From JACVRU01 sp040905885 (lineage in GTDB: Bacteria > Actinomycetota > Thermoleophilia > Gaiellales > Gaiellaceae), in assembly GCA_040905885.1 (NCBI GenBank), contig JBBDQR010000119.1, forward strand, positions 1 to 24,361: a DNA stretch of 24,361 bases, written 5' to 3'. This document shows positions 1-6,766 of the stretch, in pieces. The position numbers were made by a program, and so were the translations under genes. The stretch's first letter is position 1. Every line of letters begins with the position of its first letter. A model generated the notes under the pieces. That model saw only the letters and a program-made list of their open reading frames with translations, was not told the origin of the DNA and did not search any database.

Positions 1-489
1 CAGCCGGGCGTCTGCCGGGGCCATGTCGCCGGCCCGCAGCAGGATCACGTCGCCCGGCACGAGCTCGCGCGCCGGGATGTCGGCCTCGTCGTGCTCGCGC
101 AGAACGGTCGCCAGCGGCGCCGCCAGCTGGCGCAGGGCCTCGATCGCGCGCTCGGCGCGGTACTCCTGCACGAAGCCGAGCAGGGCCGCGAACAGGACGA
201 TCACCGCGATGACGATCGCCTCCGTCCCGTGGCCGAGCACCACCGAGAGCGCCACGGCGACGAGCAGGACGAGGATGAGGACGTTCTTGAACTGCTCGAG
301 GAGGAGCCGCCACGGCGCGACGCCGCCCCTGGCCTCGAGCTCGTTCGGGCCGTGCTCGGCGAGTCGCCGGGCGGCCTCCTCGGCGCTGAGTCCCGCCGCG
401 AGCGACGTCTCGAGCCTCGCCGCCACCGTGTCGGCGTCGAGCGTGTGCCAGGGGAGCTCGGTCCGGGTTTCGGGAGCTGCGACTGACAT
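1..489 (-). CDS. Cation-transporting P-type ATPase, N-terminal part (cut by window edge)
   Basis: The minus-strand frame is open from an ATG at 489 to the window edge and gives the first 163 residues. The start resembles the cation-ATPase N-terminal domain: a helical segment with LSAEEAARRLAEHGPNEL at about residues 34-51. Two hydrophobic helices follow around residues 68-108. The actuator domain then begins, with the typical PARELVPGDVILLRAGD stretch at about 141-157. The order N-domain, M1/M2, actuator fits P2-type ATPases (Ca2+, Mg2+ or Na+/K+ pumps); the DKTGT phosphorylation site lies outside the window. The ion cannot be told. A TAGTCT hexamer at 501-506 (minus) could be its -10 element, about 11 bases before the ATG. 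It is divergent from the antitoxin gene at 619 and has no evident link to the polysaccharide locus. Confidence 0.9.
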   Translation of the reverse strand, partial: MSVAAPETRTELPWHTLDADTVAARLETSLAAGLSAEEAARRLAEHGPNELEARGGVAPWRLLLEQFKNVLILVLLVAVALSVVLGHGTEAIVIAVIVLFAALLGFVQEYRAERAIEALRQLAAPLATVLREHDEADIPARELVPGDVILLRAGDMAPADARL

Positions 490-618
490 GGCCGCGAGGC
501 AGACTACGTGGCGGCTCTGCGATTCCTCTTCGTAACGATGGACGAACGCGCGTCTTCGACCGCGAGGACGTTCGGCGCGAACGCGGCGGCGCGGCATGTC
601 CGTAGGCTGTTCGTCTCC

Positions 619-825
619 ATGAAGACGACCACGATCCGAGTTCCCGTCGAGACACGCGATCGGCTCGAGGCTCTCGCTCGCACGCGGGGAGTACGCCCGG
701 GGGAAGTCGTGGCCGATCTGGTTCGGGAAGCCGATGACCGTGCCCTGCTCGCCGACGCCGAGGAGAGCTGGCAGAGAATGGCCGCTGACGCTCGGGCACT
801 CGCCGCCTACCGGGGAGACCGGTGA
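619..825 (+). CDS. MazE-like ribbon-helix-helix antitoxin, apparently orphan
   Basis: This 68-residue protein starts MKTTTIRVPVETRDRLEAL. The ribbon-helix-helix beta strand (TTTIRVP) is followed by two helices, and the C-terminal half is charged and probably disordered, as expected for a toxin-binding tail. The frame is open further upstream, but the ATG at 619 begins exactly at the family's usual N-terminus. A TAGGCT hexamer at 603-608 may be its -10. Proteins of this type are usually followed at once by a MazF-type endoribonuclease. Here the frame beginning at the overlapping GTG (824) stops after 12 codons, so no intact toxin follows. The next intact gene is the convergent vapC-like gene ending at 935. 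The fold is clear; the MazE-type assignment rests on resemblance only. Confidence 0.75.
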   Translation: MKTTTIRVPVETRDRLEALARTRGVRPGEVVADLVREADDRALLADAEESWQRMAADARALAAYRGDR

Positions 826-858
826 GCTCAGGCTTCGACGCGCAGCTGCCCGAGCATT

Positions 859-957
859 GAGCCAGAGCGGCGTCAGGGCGATGTCATGTGGGCCAACCCG
901 GCGCATCCTGAGCTTGCCGCCGCTTCGATCGAGCTCAGGCATCCGCCGGCAGGATGA
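859..957 (+). pseudogene. Possible remnant of a MazF-type toxin
   Basis: Behind the orphan antitoxin one plus-strand frame reads ERRQGDVMWANPAHPEL and stops at 957. This resembles the conserved MazF N-terminus (RRGDVWWA followed by a proline-containing turn). It has no credible start codon and ends after about 33 codons. The match is only about eight residues, so chance is a real alternative. The last part overlaps the 3' end of the convergent vapC-like gene. Confidence 0.2.
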
Positions 958-1354
958 CGAACGGCTCGCCTGCCGGCGTTCGGAGCGCGCGGAAGTGTCG
1001 CTCGTCGAGCGTCAGGATCTGCCGGGTGCGATAGCGGTCTGCGAGCACGGCCATCGACGCGTCGGCCAGGCCGATGCCGAGGTCGCGATACCGGTCGATC
1101 ACGTCCATGGCCGCGGCCACGTCGTCCCCGAGAAACGGCACGAGCTCGTAGGCGCCCGTGCCGACTTCTGCCAGGAGGGAGAGCTCTGCTGCGACTCCGG
1201 CTTCGCGTGCAATCAGGTAGTCCAGCTCGGCGAGGACGAAAGGAGAGAGGACGAAGGGCGGTGACGCCTGCTCGAGCGCTGCGCGCGCCGGCTCGTGTGA
1301 GCGCTGATTCCGCACGAGCGCCGCCAGCAGGCCGCTCGTGTCGAGCAGGATCAC
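935..1354 (-). CDS. VapC-like PIN-domain ribonuclease toxin
   Basis: This 139-residue PIN-domain protein carries all four acidic residues expected of the metal-binding active site: D5 (ILLDTS), E43 (VLAELDYL), D98 (GLADAS) and D117 (TLDERHF). Its length is typical of VapC. The family cleaves RNA, often initiator tRNA or rRNA loops, and is held inactive by its VapB partner. The start is GTG at 1354, which overlaps the stop of the upstream antitoxin gene by four bases (GTGA), so translation is probably coupled. The target RNA cannot be read from sequence. Nothing suggests decay. Confidence 0.9.
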   Translation of the reverse strand: MILLDTSGLLAALVRNQRSHEPARAALEQASPPFVLSPFVLAELDYLIAREAGVAAELSLLAEVGTGAYELVPFLGDDVAAAMDVIDRYRDLGIGLADASMAVLADRYRTRQILTLDERHFRALRTPAGEPFVILPADA

Positions 1355-1578
1355 GCGCGGCCGAAGCCGTCTGCGAGGGCCTCGTCCACGCGTTCGGCCA
1401 GCTCAGGGTCGCCGACGCTCTCGAAGAGCGGCAGTCGCGGTCGCGGCCGCGCCTCGGTACGCGTGTACGCGTCGAGCGCGGCGCGTACGACCTCGGCCTC
1501 AGACATGTTTCGGTCGCGCGCCGCTCGCTCGAGTCGCGACTTCAGGGAGTCGGGCAGGTACAGCGTCGTCTTCTTCAT
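1351..1578 (-). CDS. VapB-like ribbon-helix-helix antitoxin
   Basis: This is a 75-residue protein beginning MKKTTLYLPDSLKSRLE, a ribbon-helix-helix DNA-binding N-terminus. The helical body contains MSEAEVVRAALDAY, and an acidic tail should wrap the toxin. An alternative ATG at 1587 would add three residues (MPH). The ATG at 1578 is preferred because a perfect TATAAT at 1586-1591 would place the transcript start on or next to it, and that hexamer covers the upstream ATG. It forms an operon with the vapC-like gene through a GTGA overlap. Such antitoxins normally repress their own promoter as a complex with the toxin. Confidence 0.85.
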   Translation of the reverse strand: MKKTTLYLPDSLKSRLERAARDRNMSEAEVVRAALDAYTRTEARPRPRLPLFESVGDPELAERVDEALADGFGRA

Positions 1579-1585
1579 ATGTGGC

Positions 1586-1591
1586 ATTATA
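1586..1591 (-). promoter_or_regulatory. -10 element of the vapBC-like operon, probably leaderless
   Basis: On the minus strand TATAAT is followed by seven bases and then the ATG at 1578. The -35 position would fall in the last codons of the adjacent propeller-gene fragment (stop at 1600-1602), where no good TTGACA match is seen. Transcription would start at or beside the ATG. Confidence 0.55.
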
Positions 1592-1599
1592 CCATACGT

Positions 1600-1836
1600 C
1601 TAGCGCCGCACCATCGCGTACAGCTTCGAGTAGCCGACGACGTAGAGCCGCCGGCGGTCGGCGACCACGGCCGTGTACTGGCCGTCCGGCCACGTCCACC
1701 GGACCTTTCCCGGTTGCCGCAGCAGAGGTGGCGGTCGTGCGAGCCCGCGTAGACGCGCAGCTTCCAGACGGCCGGGGACGAGTAGACGAAGCTCCCCGTC
1801 GACCGCGACCAGCGGATCCGGCCGCTCGTCGCCCCG
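1600..1836 (-). pseudogene. Fragment 1 of a PQQ-like propeller gene (3' end)
   Basis: This stretch is about 90% identical by eye to parts of the 3' end of the intact propeller gene at 5510-6766. The upstream part matches about residues 302-335 of that protein (TGSFVYSSPAVWKLRVYAG is identical). The downstream part matches about residues 382-418, ending GYSKLYAMVRR and a TAG stop. Roughly 125 bases between them, close to one propeller blade, are missing, and the two halves lie in different frames. No start or upstream gene body remains, so this is a broken copy. Homology ends near 1836; the 104 bases up to 1940 show nothing recognisable. The vapBC-like promoter begins directly behind its stop codon. 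Confidence 0.85.
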
Positions 1837-1940
1837 CGACCCGAGGCGAGGCAGTTCATGGCCACCTCGGCGCAGGCCAGGATCAGGCCCGCGTCCCCTC
1901 GCCCGTCCGTCGCGCCTCCGCACAGGGTGCTTAGTACGCG

Positions 1941-2894
1941 CTAGCGAGCCCATTCGCCGCGGAGAACGAGCAGCCCGGCTGCGAGGTACGGGACGAAATT
2001 CACGGCGTGGAGGACGAGCGCATAGGAGAGCGCGACGGACGCGTCCACGCCGAACGCGACCAGCGCGACGACCGCGGCTCCCTCGAAGACGCCCAGCGCG
2101 GCGGGCGGTGAGGGGACGATCATCGCGAGCCCCACCGCGACGAGGACGAGCAATCCAGCCTCGAAGCCGAGGTCGAAATCGAACGCCGGCATCAGCGCCC
2201 AGGTCGACGCCGCCAGCACGAGCCAGGAGAGGATGGTCCAGACTGCGCCTGCGCCGGCCACCTCGACGCTTCGCAGGGCGGCGAGGCCGCTGCCGAGGTT
2301 CCGCGGCACCCATTCCCACCGCTCGACGCTCAAGAACGGGAGCCAGCGCAGCGGCCAGAGGAGCACGCGTAGCGCACGGTCGCCGAAGACGAACAGCACG
2401 CCTACGCCAATCCCCAGCCCGATGCCGAGCACGAGCGCGAGCCAGACCGCGGCCCGGAGCCAGGTGACCTCGGGAAGGAAGGGCAGCGAGACGAAGAGGA
2501 TCAGCACGAGCGCCAGAACGTCGAACACTCGCTCGACGGCGATCGTGGCCAGCGTCTCGGCGCGTGAGACGCCCGTCCGCCGGGCGAGGTAGACGAGCCG
2601 AGCCGCCTCCCCGGCCCGGAAGGGCAGGATGTTGTTGAAGAAGAGCCCGATCAGGAGCGCGTTCGTCGTGGTCCTGAGAGGGGGTCGACGGCCCGGTGAG
2701 AAGACCGCCCGCCAGCGCAGGGCACGCAGCGGCACGGAGAGCGCCACCAGGGCCACCGAGGGCACCACCCAGACAGCCTCGCTCTCGCGGAGCGCCCGCC
2801 AGGTGAGGTCCAGGTCGATCGTCCGAACGGCCAGCCAGGCGAACACGCCGACGATCGCCGCGGCGACGACGATCAAGGCTCGATTGACGAGCAC
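1941..2894 (-). CDS. Flippase-like membrane protein (lysylphosphatidylglycerol synthase TM family, UPF0104)
   Basis: This is a 317-residue polytopic membrane protein with about eight hydrophobic helices. Family landmarks are NNILPFRAGEAARLVYLARR near residues 85-104 and MIVPSPPAALGVFEGAAVV in the C-terminal third. The family comprises MprF-type flippase domains and AglD-like proteins that act with polyprenyl-phosphate sugars. A role in flipping or handling a lipid-linked sugar is inferred. The GTG start at 2894 shares one base with the TAG stop of the upstream glycosyltransferase gene, so the two are cotranscribed and probably act together. MprF's C-terminal aminoacyl transferase domain is absent. 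A second member lies at 20616-21542. Confidence 0.8.
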   Translation of the reverse strand: MLVNRALIVVAAAIVGVFAWLAVRTIDLDLTWRALRESEAVWVVPSVALVALSVPLRALRWRAVFSPGRRPPLRTTTNALLIGLFFNNILPFRAGEAARLVYLARRTGVSRAETLATIAVERVFDVLALVLILFVSLPFLPEVTWLRAAVWLALVLGIGLGIGVGVLFVFGDRALRVLLWPLRWLPFLSVERWEWVPRNLGSGLAALRSVEVAGAGAVWTILSWLVLAASTWALMPAFDFDLGFEAGLLVLVAVGLAMIVPSPPAALGVFEGAAVVALVAFGVDASVALSYALVLHAVNFVPYLAAGLLVLRGEWAR

Positions 2895-3871
2895 TAGTCG
2901 GCGCCGGCTGGCGTGGACGGGCGACCGACGACACGATCGACGACGTAGAGCGGCCGGTCCAGCGCCTCCTCGTGTACGCGTGCGAGATAGCGACCGAGGA
3001 TCCCGATCGTGATCAGCTGGACTCCGCCGAGGAAGATGATCGCGATCAGGAGTCCGAGCGAAAGCGTTAGCTCCACCACGCCGAGGACGAGCAGGATCAC
3101 GGTGACGATCCCCGCGGTCAACCCGGCGCCGGCGGCCAGGAAGCCGAAGTAGGTGGCGATGTGGAGCGGAACGTCCGAGAAGGCTGCAAGCGCCTCGAAG
3201 GCGAGCCGAAGGAGCGCGCCGTAGGACGCGCCCCGGCCGCTCGTCCGGCGCTCGCGGTGGTAGTCGATCGGCACTTGGCGGAACCCGGCCCACGCGACCA
3301 TGCCGCGCAGGAATCGACGCCGTTCGCCCATCTGGCCCAGCACGTCCACGACGCGGCGGGTCATGAGCTTGAAGTCGCCCGCCTGTCCCTGGTAGGGGAC
3401 GCGCGAGACGCGCTCCATCAGGCGATAGAAGACCGTTGCGAGGAAGCGCTTGAGCCGGCTTTCGGCGCTACCGATTCGCCGCGTGTAGACGACGTCCGCA
3501 TCCGCCTCGCGCAGAGCCGCCAGCATCTCCGGAATCAGCTCCGGCGGGTCCTGGAGATCGGCGTGCATGAGCACTACGTGGTCGCCCGCTGCGTTGTCGA
3601 TCCCGGCTGACATCGCGACCTCCATCCCGAAGTTCCGCGAGAGGACGATCACCCAGACAGCCGGCTCCTGGCGGGCAAGTTCCGTCAGGTACTCGGTGGA
3701 GCCGTCGCTCGAGCCGTCGTCGACGAAGACGACTTCGTAGCCCTGGCGAACGCCCGCGAGCGCTTCGGTCAGGCGGCGCCACAGCTCCGGCAGGACCGCC
3801 CGCTCGTTGAAGACCGGGACGACGACCGAGAGCTCCGGAACGCCGGTCATACGCTCTGGCTGTTCCTGCAT
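2894..3871 (-). CDS. Polyprenyl-phosphate glycosyltransferase, GT2 (GtrB/ArnC/DPM1-like)
   Basis: This 325-residue protein has a cytoplasmic GT-A domain: VVVPVFNE near residue 16, DDGSSDGS at 51-58, DLQDPPE at 105-111 and RRRFLRG at 184-190. Two membrane helices follow (about 236-265 and 270-293). This layout is that of enzymes that transfer a sugar from a nucleotide donor to polyprenyl phosphate. The donor cannot be told. The ATG at 3871 is followed by a second possible start (MTGVPEL) seven codons later; a purine-rich GAGCGAG stands just before the first. It directly precedes the flippase-like gene, matching the usual pairing of a lipid-linked-sugar synthase with a flippase. The two genes lie between two propeller-gene fragments. 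Confidence 0.88.
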   Translation of the reverse strand: MQEQPERMTGVPELSVVVPVFNERAVLPELWRRLTEALAGVRQGYEVVFVDDGSSDGSTEYLTELARQEPAVWVIVLSRNFGMEVAMSAGIDNAAGDHVVLMHADLQDPPELIPEMLAALREADADVVYTRRIGSAESRLKRFLATVFYRLMERVSRVPYQGQAGDFKLMTRRVVDVLGQMGERRRFLRGMVAWAGFRQVPIDYHRERRTSGRGASYGALLRLAFEALAAFSDVPLHIATYFGFLAAGAGLTAGIVTVILLVLGVVELTLSLGLLIAIIFLGGVQLITIGILGRYLARVHEEALDRPLYVVDRVVGRPSTPAGAD

Positions 3872-3929
3872 CTCGCTCAGCGGCGATTTGTAACAGAGGG
3901 CGAAGACACCGGCGTCACGGCCGCGACCG

Positions 3930-4081
3930 CTAGCGCCGCACCATCGCGTAGACGAGCCCGTTGATCACCGTCGGCGACCCCGAGATCTTGCCGTTCGCCC
4001 GGAACTTCCACCGGACGCGGCCGGTCGCCGCGTCGAAGCAGTAGAGGTGCCGGTCGTGGGAGCCGGCGTAGACGCGCAGCT
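3930..4081 (-). pseudogene. Fragment 2 of a PQQ-like propeller gene (3' end)
   Basis: This second broken copy of the 3' end of the gene at 5510-6766 matches about residues 324-367 (LRVYAGSHDRHLYCFDAATG onward through INGLVY) and then jumps in frame to the last five residues AMVRR and the TAG stop. The loss is 46 codons, about one propeller blade, with a GTA triplet shared at the junction. Its last 21 bases up to the stop are identical to those of fragment 1 and differ by one base from the intact gene. The upstream end of homology is abrupt, about 20 bases before the stop of the DUF4143 gene. Confidence 0.85.
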
Positions 4082-4102
4082 GCCTGTGCTTGCCGGGCGC
4101 GA

Positions 4103-5401
4103 TCAGGGTCCTAGCGCGCCGATCGGGATGACGGAGATGCCGTCGTCGCGGACGTAGCCGTAGCCCGAGCCGACGACGACGCCGAGACACGCCGGCTCTC
4201 CGCTCTTGGTCGTGTCGATCTGCCTCGCGAAACGCAAGAGGTTCGCGGCCCCCTCCTCGATCAGCTTGTCGCCGCCGAGCTTGGCTTCGAACGCCGCCCA
4301 GCGACCGTCGCGCGTCTGGACGATGACGTCGATCTCGAGCCCACTGTTGTCGCTGTAGTAGAAGACGGTTGCGTCGCATCCCTGCGCATAGATGCGCAAG
4401 TCGCGAACGACCAGTGACTCGAACAGGAACCCGAGGAAGTTGAGGTCTTTGAGCAGCCGTTCCGGAGAGGCGCCGAGAGCGGCGACCGCAAGGGACGGAT
4501 CCACGAAGTGCCTCTTCGGGGTGACCCGCAGCTGCCAGCGCGAGCGCAGATGCGGCTGCCAGGCGGGTTGGTCCTCGACGATCATCAGCCGCTCGAGGGC
4601 ATAGAGGTAGTCGTAGACAGTGCCGCGGGCGAGCGGCGCGTCTGCGTCGCCGACGTCTGCGGCCAGCCTGGTGACCGCGGCAGCGGTGGCGACGTTGCGA
4701 GCGAGCGAACGGAGCAGCTTGCCGACGCGAACGGGGTCGCGGTCGCGCTCGCGGCGCCCCGCGATGCCGCCTTCATCGCCGGGGCGCTTGATCCGGTTGA
4801 TGTCGGCACGGCTGATCTCATCGAGGTAGTTGGCCACCGCCCGCAAGGCCGCAGCCGTCGAGAGCTCGCGAAAGCCGGGCCAGCCCCCGACAGCGATGCG
4901 TTCTGCAACCCCGGCGATGGTCAAGCCCGGATCAGGGGTGCGCGGCGCGCCACCGCTGAGGAGTTCCGCAGTCGAGATCGCGCCGCTCGAATGGCCGGTC
5001 TCGAAGAGGCTCATCGGCCGCATGCGGATGCGGCTGATCCGGCCGGCCCCGGTGTGGCGGGTCGCGTCGTCCGCGGGAACGGCGGAGCCGCTGAGGATGA
5101 ACTGGCCGGGGAGGCCGCGATCGTCGGCGACCCGCCGCACGTGATTCCAGAGCTTCGGCTCGATCTGCCACTCGTCGATCAGACGGGGAGCGGCGCCGTC
5201 GAGCACGAGCGTGGGATCGACAGCTGCCGCGGCGCGCGCGTCCTCGTCGATGTCGAGCAACACCTCGCTCGCGGCGACCTGGCGGGCAGTGAAAGTCTTG
5301 CCGCACGCCTTGGGTCCCTCGATGACCACGATAGGTGCCGATGCGAGTTGCGCCTTCAGCTCGGCGTCGACCACCCGCGGGAGATAGACGCTGGCGTCCA
5401 C
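4103..5401 (-). CDS. AAA-type ATPase with C-terminal DUF4143
   Basis: This is a 432-residue protein of the widespread AAA plus DUF4143 family. The N-terminal domain has the family's Walker A variant GPKACGKT (residues 29-36), a Walker B-like RLIDEWQ (73-79), FILSGSA (101-107) and a GRISRIRMRPMSLFE stretch (120-134). The C-terminal third carries a DUF4143-type region (FLFESLVVRDLRIYAQ, then YYSDNSGLEIDVIV and FEAKLGG) that resembles a restriction-endonuclease-like core (E/D...D-x-x-V...E-x-K). Biological roles in the family are mostly unknown. The start is GTG at 5401, seven bases after a TACGAT hexamer. It stands alone between two copies of the propeller gene's 3' end, which suggests it arrived as a single-gene insertion. 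Reading frame and motifs appear intact. Confidence 0.85.
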   Translation of the reverse strand: MDASVYLPRVVDAELKAQLASAPIVVIEGPKACGKTFTARQVAASEVLLDIDEDARAAAAVDPTLVLDGAAPRLIDEWQIEPKLWNHVRRVADDRGLPGQFILSGSAVPADDATRHTGAGRISRIRMRPMSLFETGHSSGAISTAELLSGGAPRTPDPGLTIAGVAERIAVGGWPGFRELSTAAALRAVANYLDEISRADINRIKRPGDEGGIAGRRERDRDPVRVGKLLRSLARNVATAAAVTRLAADVGDADAPLARGTVYDYLYALERLMIVEDQPAWQPHLRSRWQLRVTPKRHFVDPSLAVAALGASPERLLKDLNFLGFLFESLVVRDLRIYAQGCDATVFYYSDNSGLEIDVIVQTRDGRWAAFEAKLGGDKLIEEGAANLLRFARQIDTTKSGEPACLGVVVGSGYGYVRDDGISVIPIGALGP

Positions 5402-5408
5402 AGGGCAG

Positions 5409-5414
5409 ATCGTA
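5409..5414 (-). promoter_or_regulatory. Extended -10 element of the DUF4143 gene, probably leaderless
   Basis: On the minus strand the sequence TGCTACGAT (extended -10 form TGnTANNNT) ends seven bases before the GTG at 5401. No clear -35 box is visible. The transcript would begin at or near the start codon. Confidence 0.45.
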
Positions 5415-5483
5415 GCAGTTAGAGCGTACGCATCGTAGTCTTTCGGATGAGCAACTCAAGGCGCCGCTCATCTACAGATCGTA

Positions 5484-5497
5484 GGGACCACCGTCCC
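5484..5497 (-). terminator. Weak hairpin behind the propeller operon
   Basis: GGGAC and GTCCC pair around a four-base loop, 12 bases beyond the TAG stop of the propeller gene at 5510. No T-run follows, so intrinsic termination is uncertain. A longer-loop inverted repeat (GATGAGC at 5446-5452 with GCTCATC at 5466-5472) is also present in this 108-base gap. Confidence 0.25.
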
Positions 5498-5509
5498 AAG
5501 CGGGGCTAC

Positions 5510-6766
5510 CTAACGCCGCACCATCGCGTACAGCTTCGAGTAGCCGACGACGTAGAGCCGCCGGCGGTCGGCGACGGCCGCGGTGTACTGCCCGTCCGGC
5601 CACGTCCACTCGACCTTGCCGCTCGTCGCGTCGAGCGCATACGTCCGCCCGGTGATCGTCGAGAAGTAGACGAGCCCGTTGATCACCGTCGGCGAGCCGG
5701 AAATCTTGCCGTTCGCCCGGAACTTCCACCGGACACGGCCGGTCGCCGCGTCGAAGCAGTACAGGTGCCGGTCGTGGGAGCCGGCGTAGACGCGCAGCTT
5801 CCAGACGGCCGGGGAGGAGTAGACGAAGCTGCCGGTCGACTCCGACCAGCGCAGCTTCCCGGAGGTCGCCCCGTAGGAGTAGACCTTCCCGTCCGTGTTG
5901 CCCACGTAGACGCGGCCGTAGGCCACGGCCGGCGTCGCGTAGAAGTTCCCCCGCCCGCCGAGGCGGTCCTGCGCGGACGCGACCCAGAAGCGCCGGCCCG
6001 TGCGCGCGTTGAATGCGTACAGGCGCCCGTCGTACGCGCCGACGTAGAGCCGCTCGCCGGAGATCGCCACGCCGGCCTTCACCTGCCCGCCGACGCCCAC
6101 GCTCCAGCGCGTGCGCCCGGTGCGGGCGTCGAGCGCGAGGACGTTGCCGCGCCAGTCGCCGACGTAGACGAGCCCGCCCGCGACCGCCGGCGAGGACTCG
6201 CTCGGGCCGATCGTCCGCCGCCAGCGCACTTTGCCGGTGCGGGCGTCGAAGGCGACGACCTCCCCGTCGAGCCCGCGGCCCCCGCGCGCGTTGCAGGGCG
6301 GCCGGTTCATGAACGTCTGGTAGACGACCTCCCGCGAGACCGCGGGCGACGACGCGGTGCAGCGCCTGCCCAGGAAGCTCCAGCGCAGCTTGCCCGTGCG
6401 CACGTCGATCGCGAACAGGCGGCCCGAGTTGTTCGCGACGTACGCGGTCTTGTAGGCGATCACCGGCGGGAACTCGAGCAGCGCCCGCGCGCGGAACGTC
6501 CAGATCGTCCGGTAGGGCGGCCGCTGCTGGAAGAGGGCGGGCGCCTTCAGCCGCTCGTTCGTGTAGCCGTAGACCCCCCAGACCACCTCCTGCGGCTCTC
6601 CGGGGGGCTCGACGGTCGTCTCGACCGTCTCGGTGGTGACGAACTCCTCGGTGGACGAGCCCTCGATGTCCCGCGCCTCGTAGCGCTTCTCGAGCACGTA
6701 GGCGGCGACCGCGCCGGCGAGCAGCACGACGAGCGCTGCCGCGCCGATCACGACCCACCTCTTCAC
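5510..6766 (-). CDS. Membrane-anchored PQQ-like beta-propeller protein (intact source of the fragments)
   Basis: This 418-residue protein has a single N-terminal membrane helix (about residues 5-24) and a Thr/Glu-rich linker (36-60), followed by a beta-propeller. Blades are marked by a repeat of the type DARTGKVRW at residues 121, 174, 213, 253, 299, 339 and 379, spaced about 40 residues. This is the BamB/PQQ-dehydrogenase-type repeat. No enzymatic residues are evident, so it is probably an extracytoplasmic scaffold or glycan-binding protein. The start is GTG at 6766, overlapping the upstream paralogue's stop by four bases (GTGA). It is the last gene of a run that includes a secreted glycosidase. 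Its 3' end recurs, decayed, at 1600-1836 and 3930-4081. C136 and C158 could form a disulfide. Confidence 0.88.
   Translation of the reverse strand: MKRWVVIGAAALVVLLAGAVAAYVLEKRYEARDIEGSSTEEFVTTETVETTVEPPGEPQEVVWGVYGYTNERLKAPALFQQRPPYRTIWTFRARALLEFPPVIAYKTAYVANNSGRLFAIDVRTGKLRWSFLGRRCTASSPAVSREVVYQTFMNRPPCNARGGRGLDGEVVAFDARTGKVRWRRTIGPSESSPAVAGGLVYVGDWRGNVLALDARTGRTRWSVGVGGQVKAGVAISGERLYVGAYDGRLYAFNARTGRRFWVASAQDRLGGRGNFYATPAVAYGRVYVGNTDGKVYSYGATSGKLRWSESTGSFVYSSPAVWKLRVYAGSHDRHLYCFDAATGRVRWKFRANGKISGSPTVINGLVYFSTITGRTYALDATSGKVEWTWPDGQYTAAVADRRRLYVVGYSKLYAMVRR

Noticed and set aside
1600..1865. Fragment 1 as a small functional gene starting at 1865
   Set aside because: The homologous parts are in two frames, and the long frame leaves the conserved sequence after the deletion.
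1600..2934. Long minus-strand open frame of 444 codons
   Set aside because: It is an Arg/Ala/Gly-rich shadow of the flippase-like gene in another frame. Only its last about 37 codons are real homology, to the propeller gene fragment.
3888..3899. GTAACAGAG near the GT2 gene as another copy of the 15762 palindrome
   Set aside because: Only one half-arm is present and there is no inverted partner.
1600..5520. The shared propeller-gene ends as a CRISPR or integron array
   Set aside because: The repeats are about 2.3 and 1.6 kb apart, are coding-derived, and show no integrase, attC-like folding or regular spacers.
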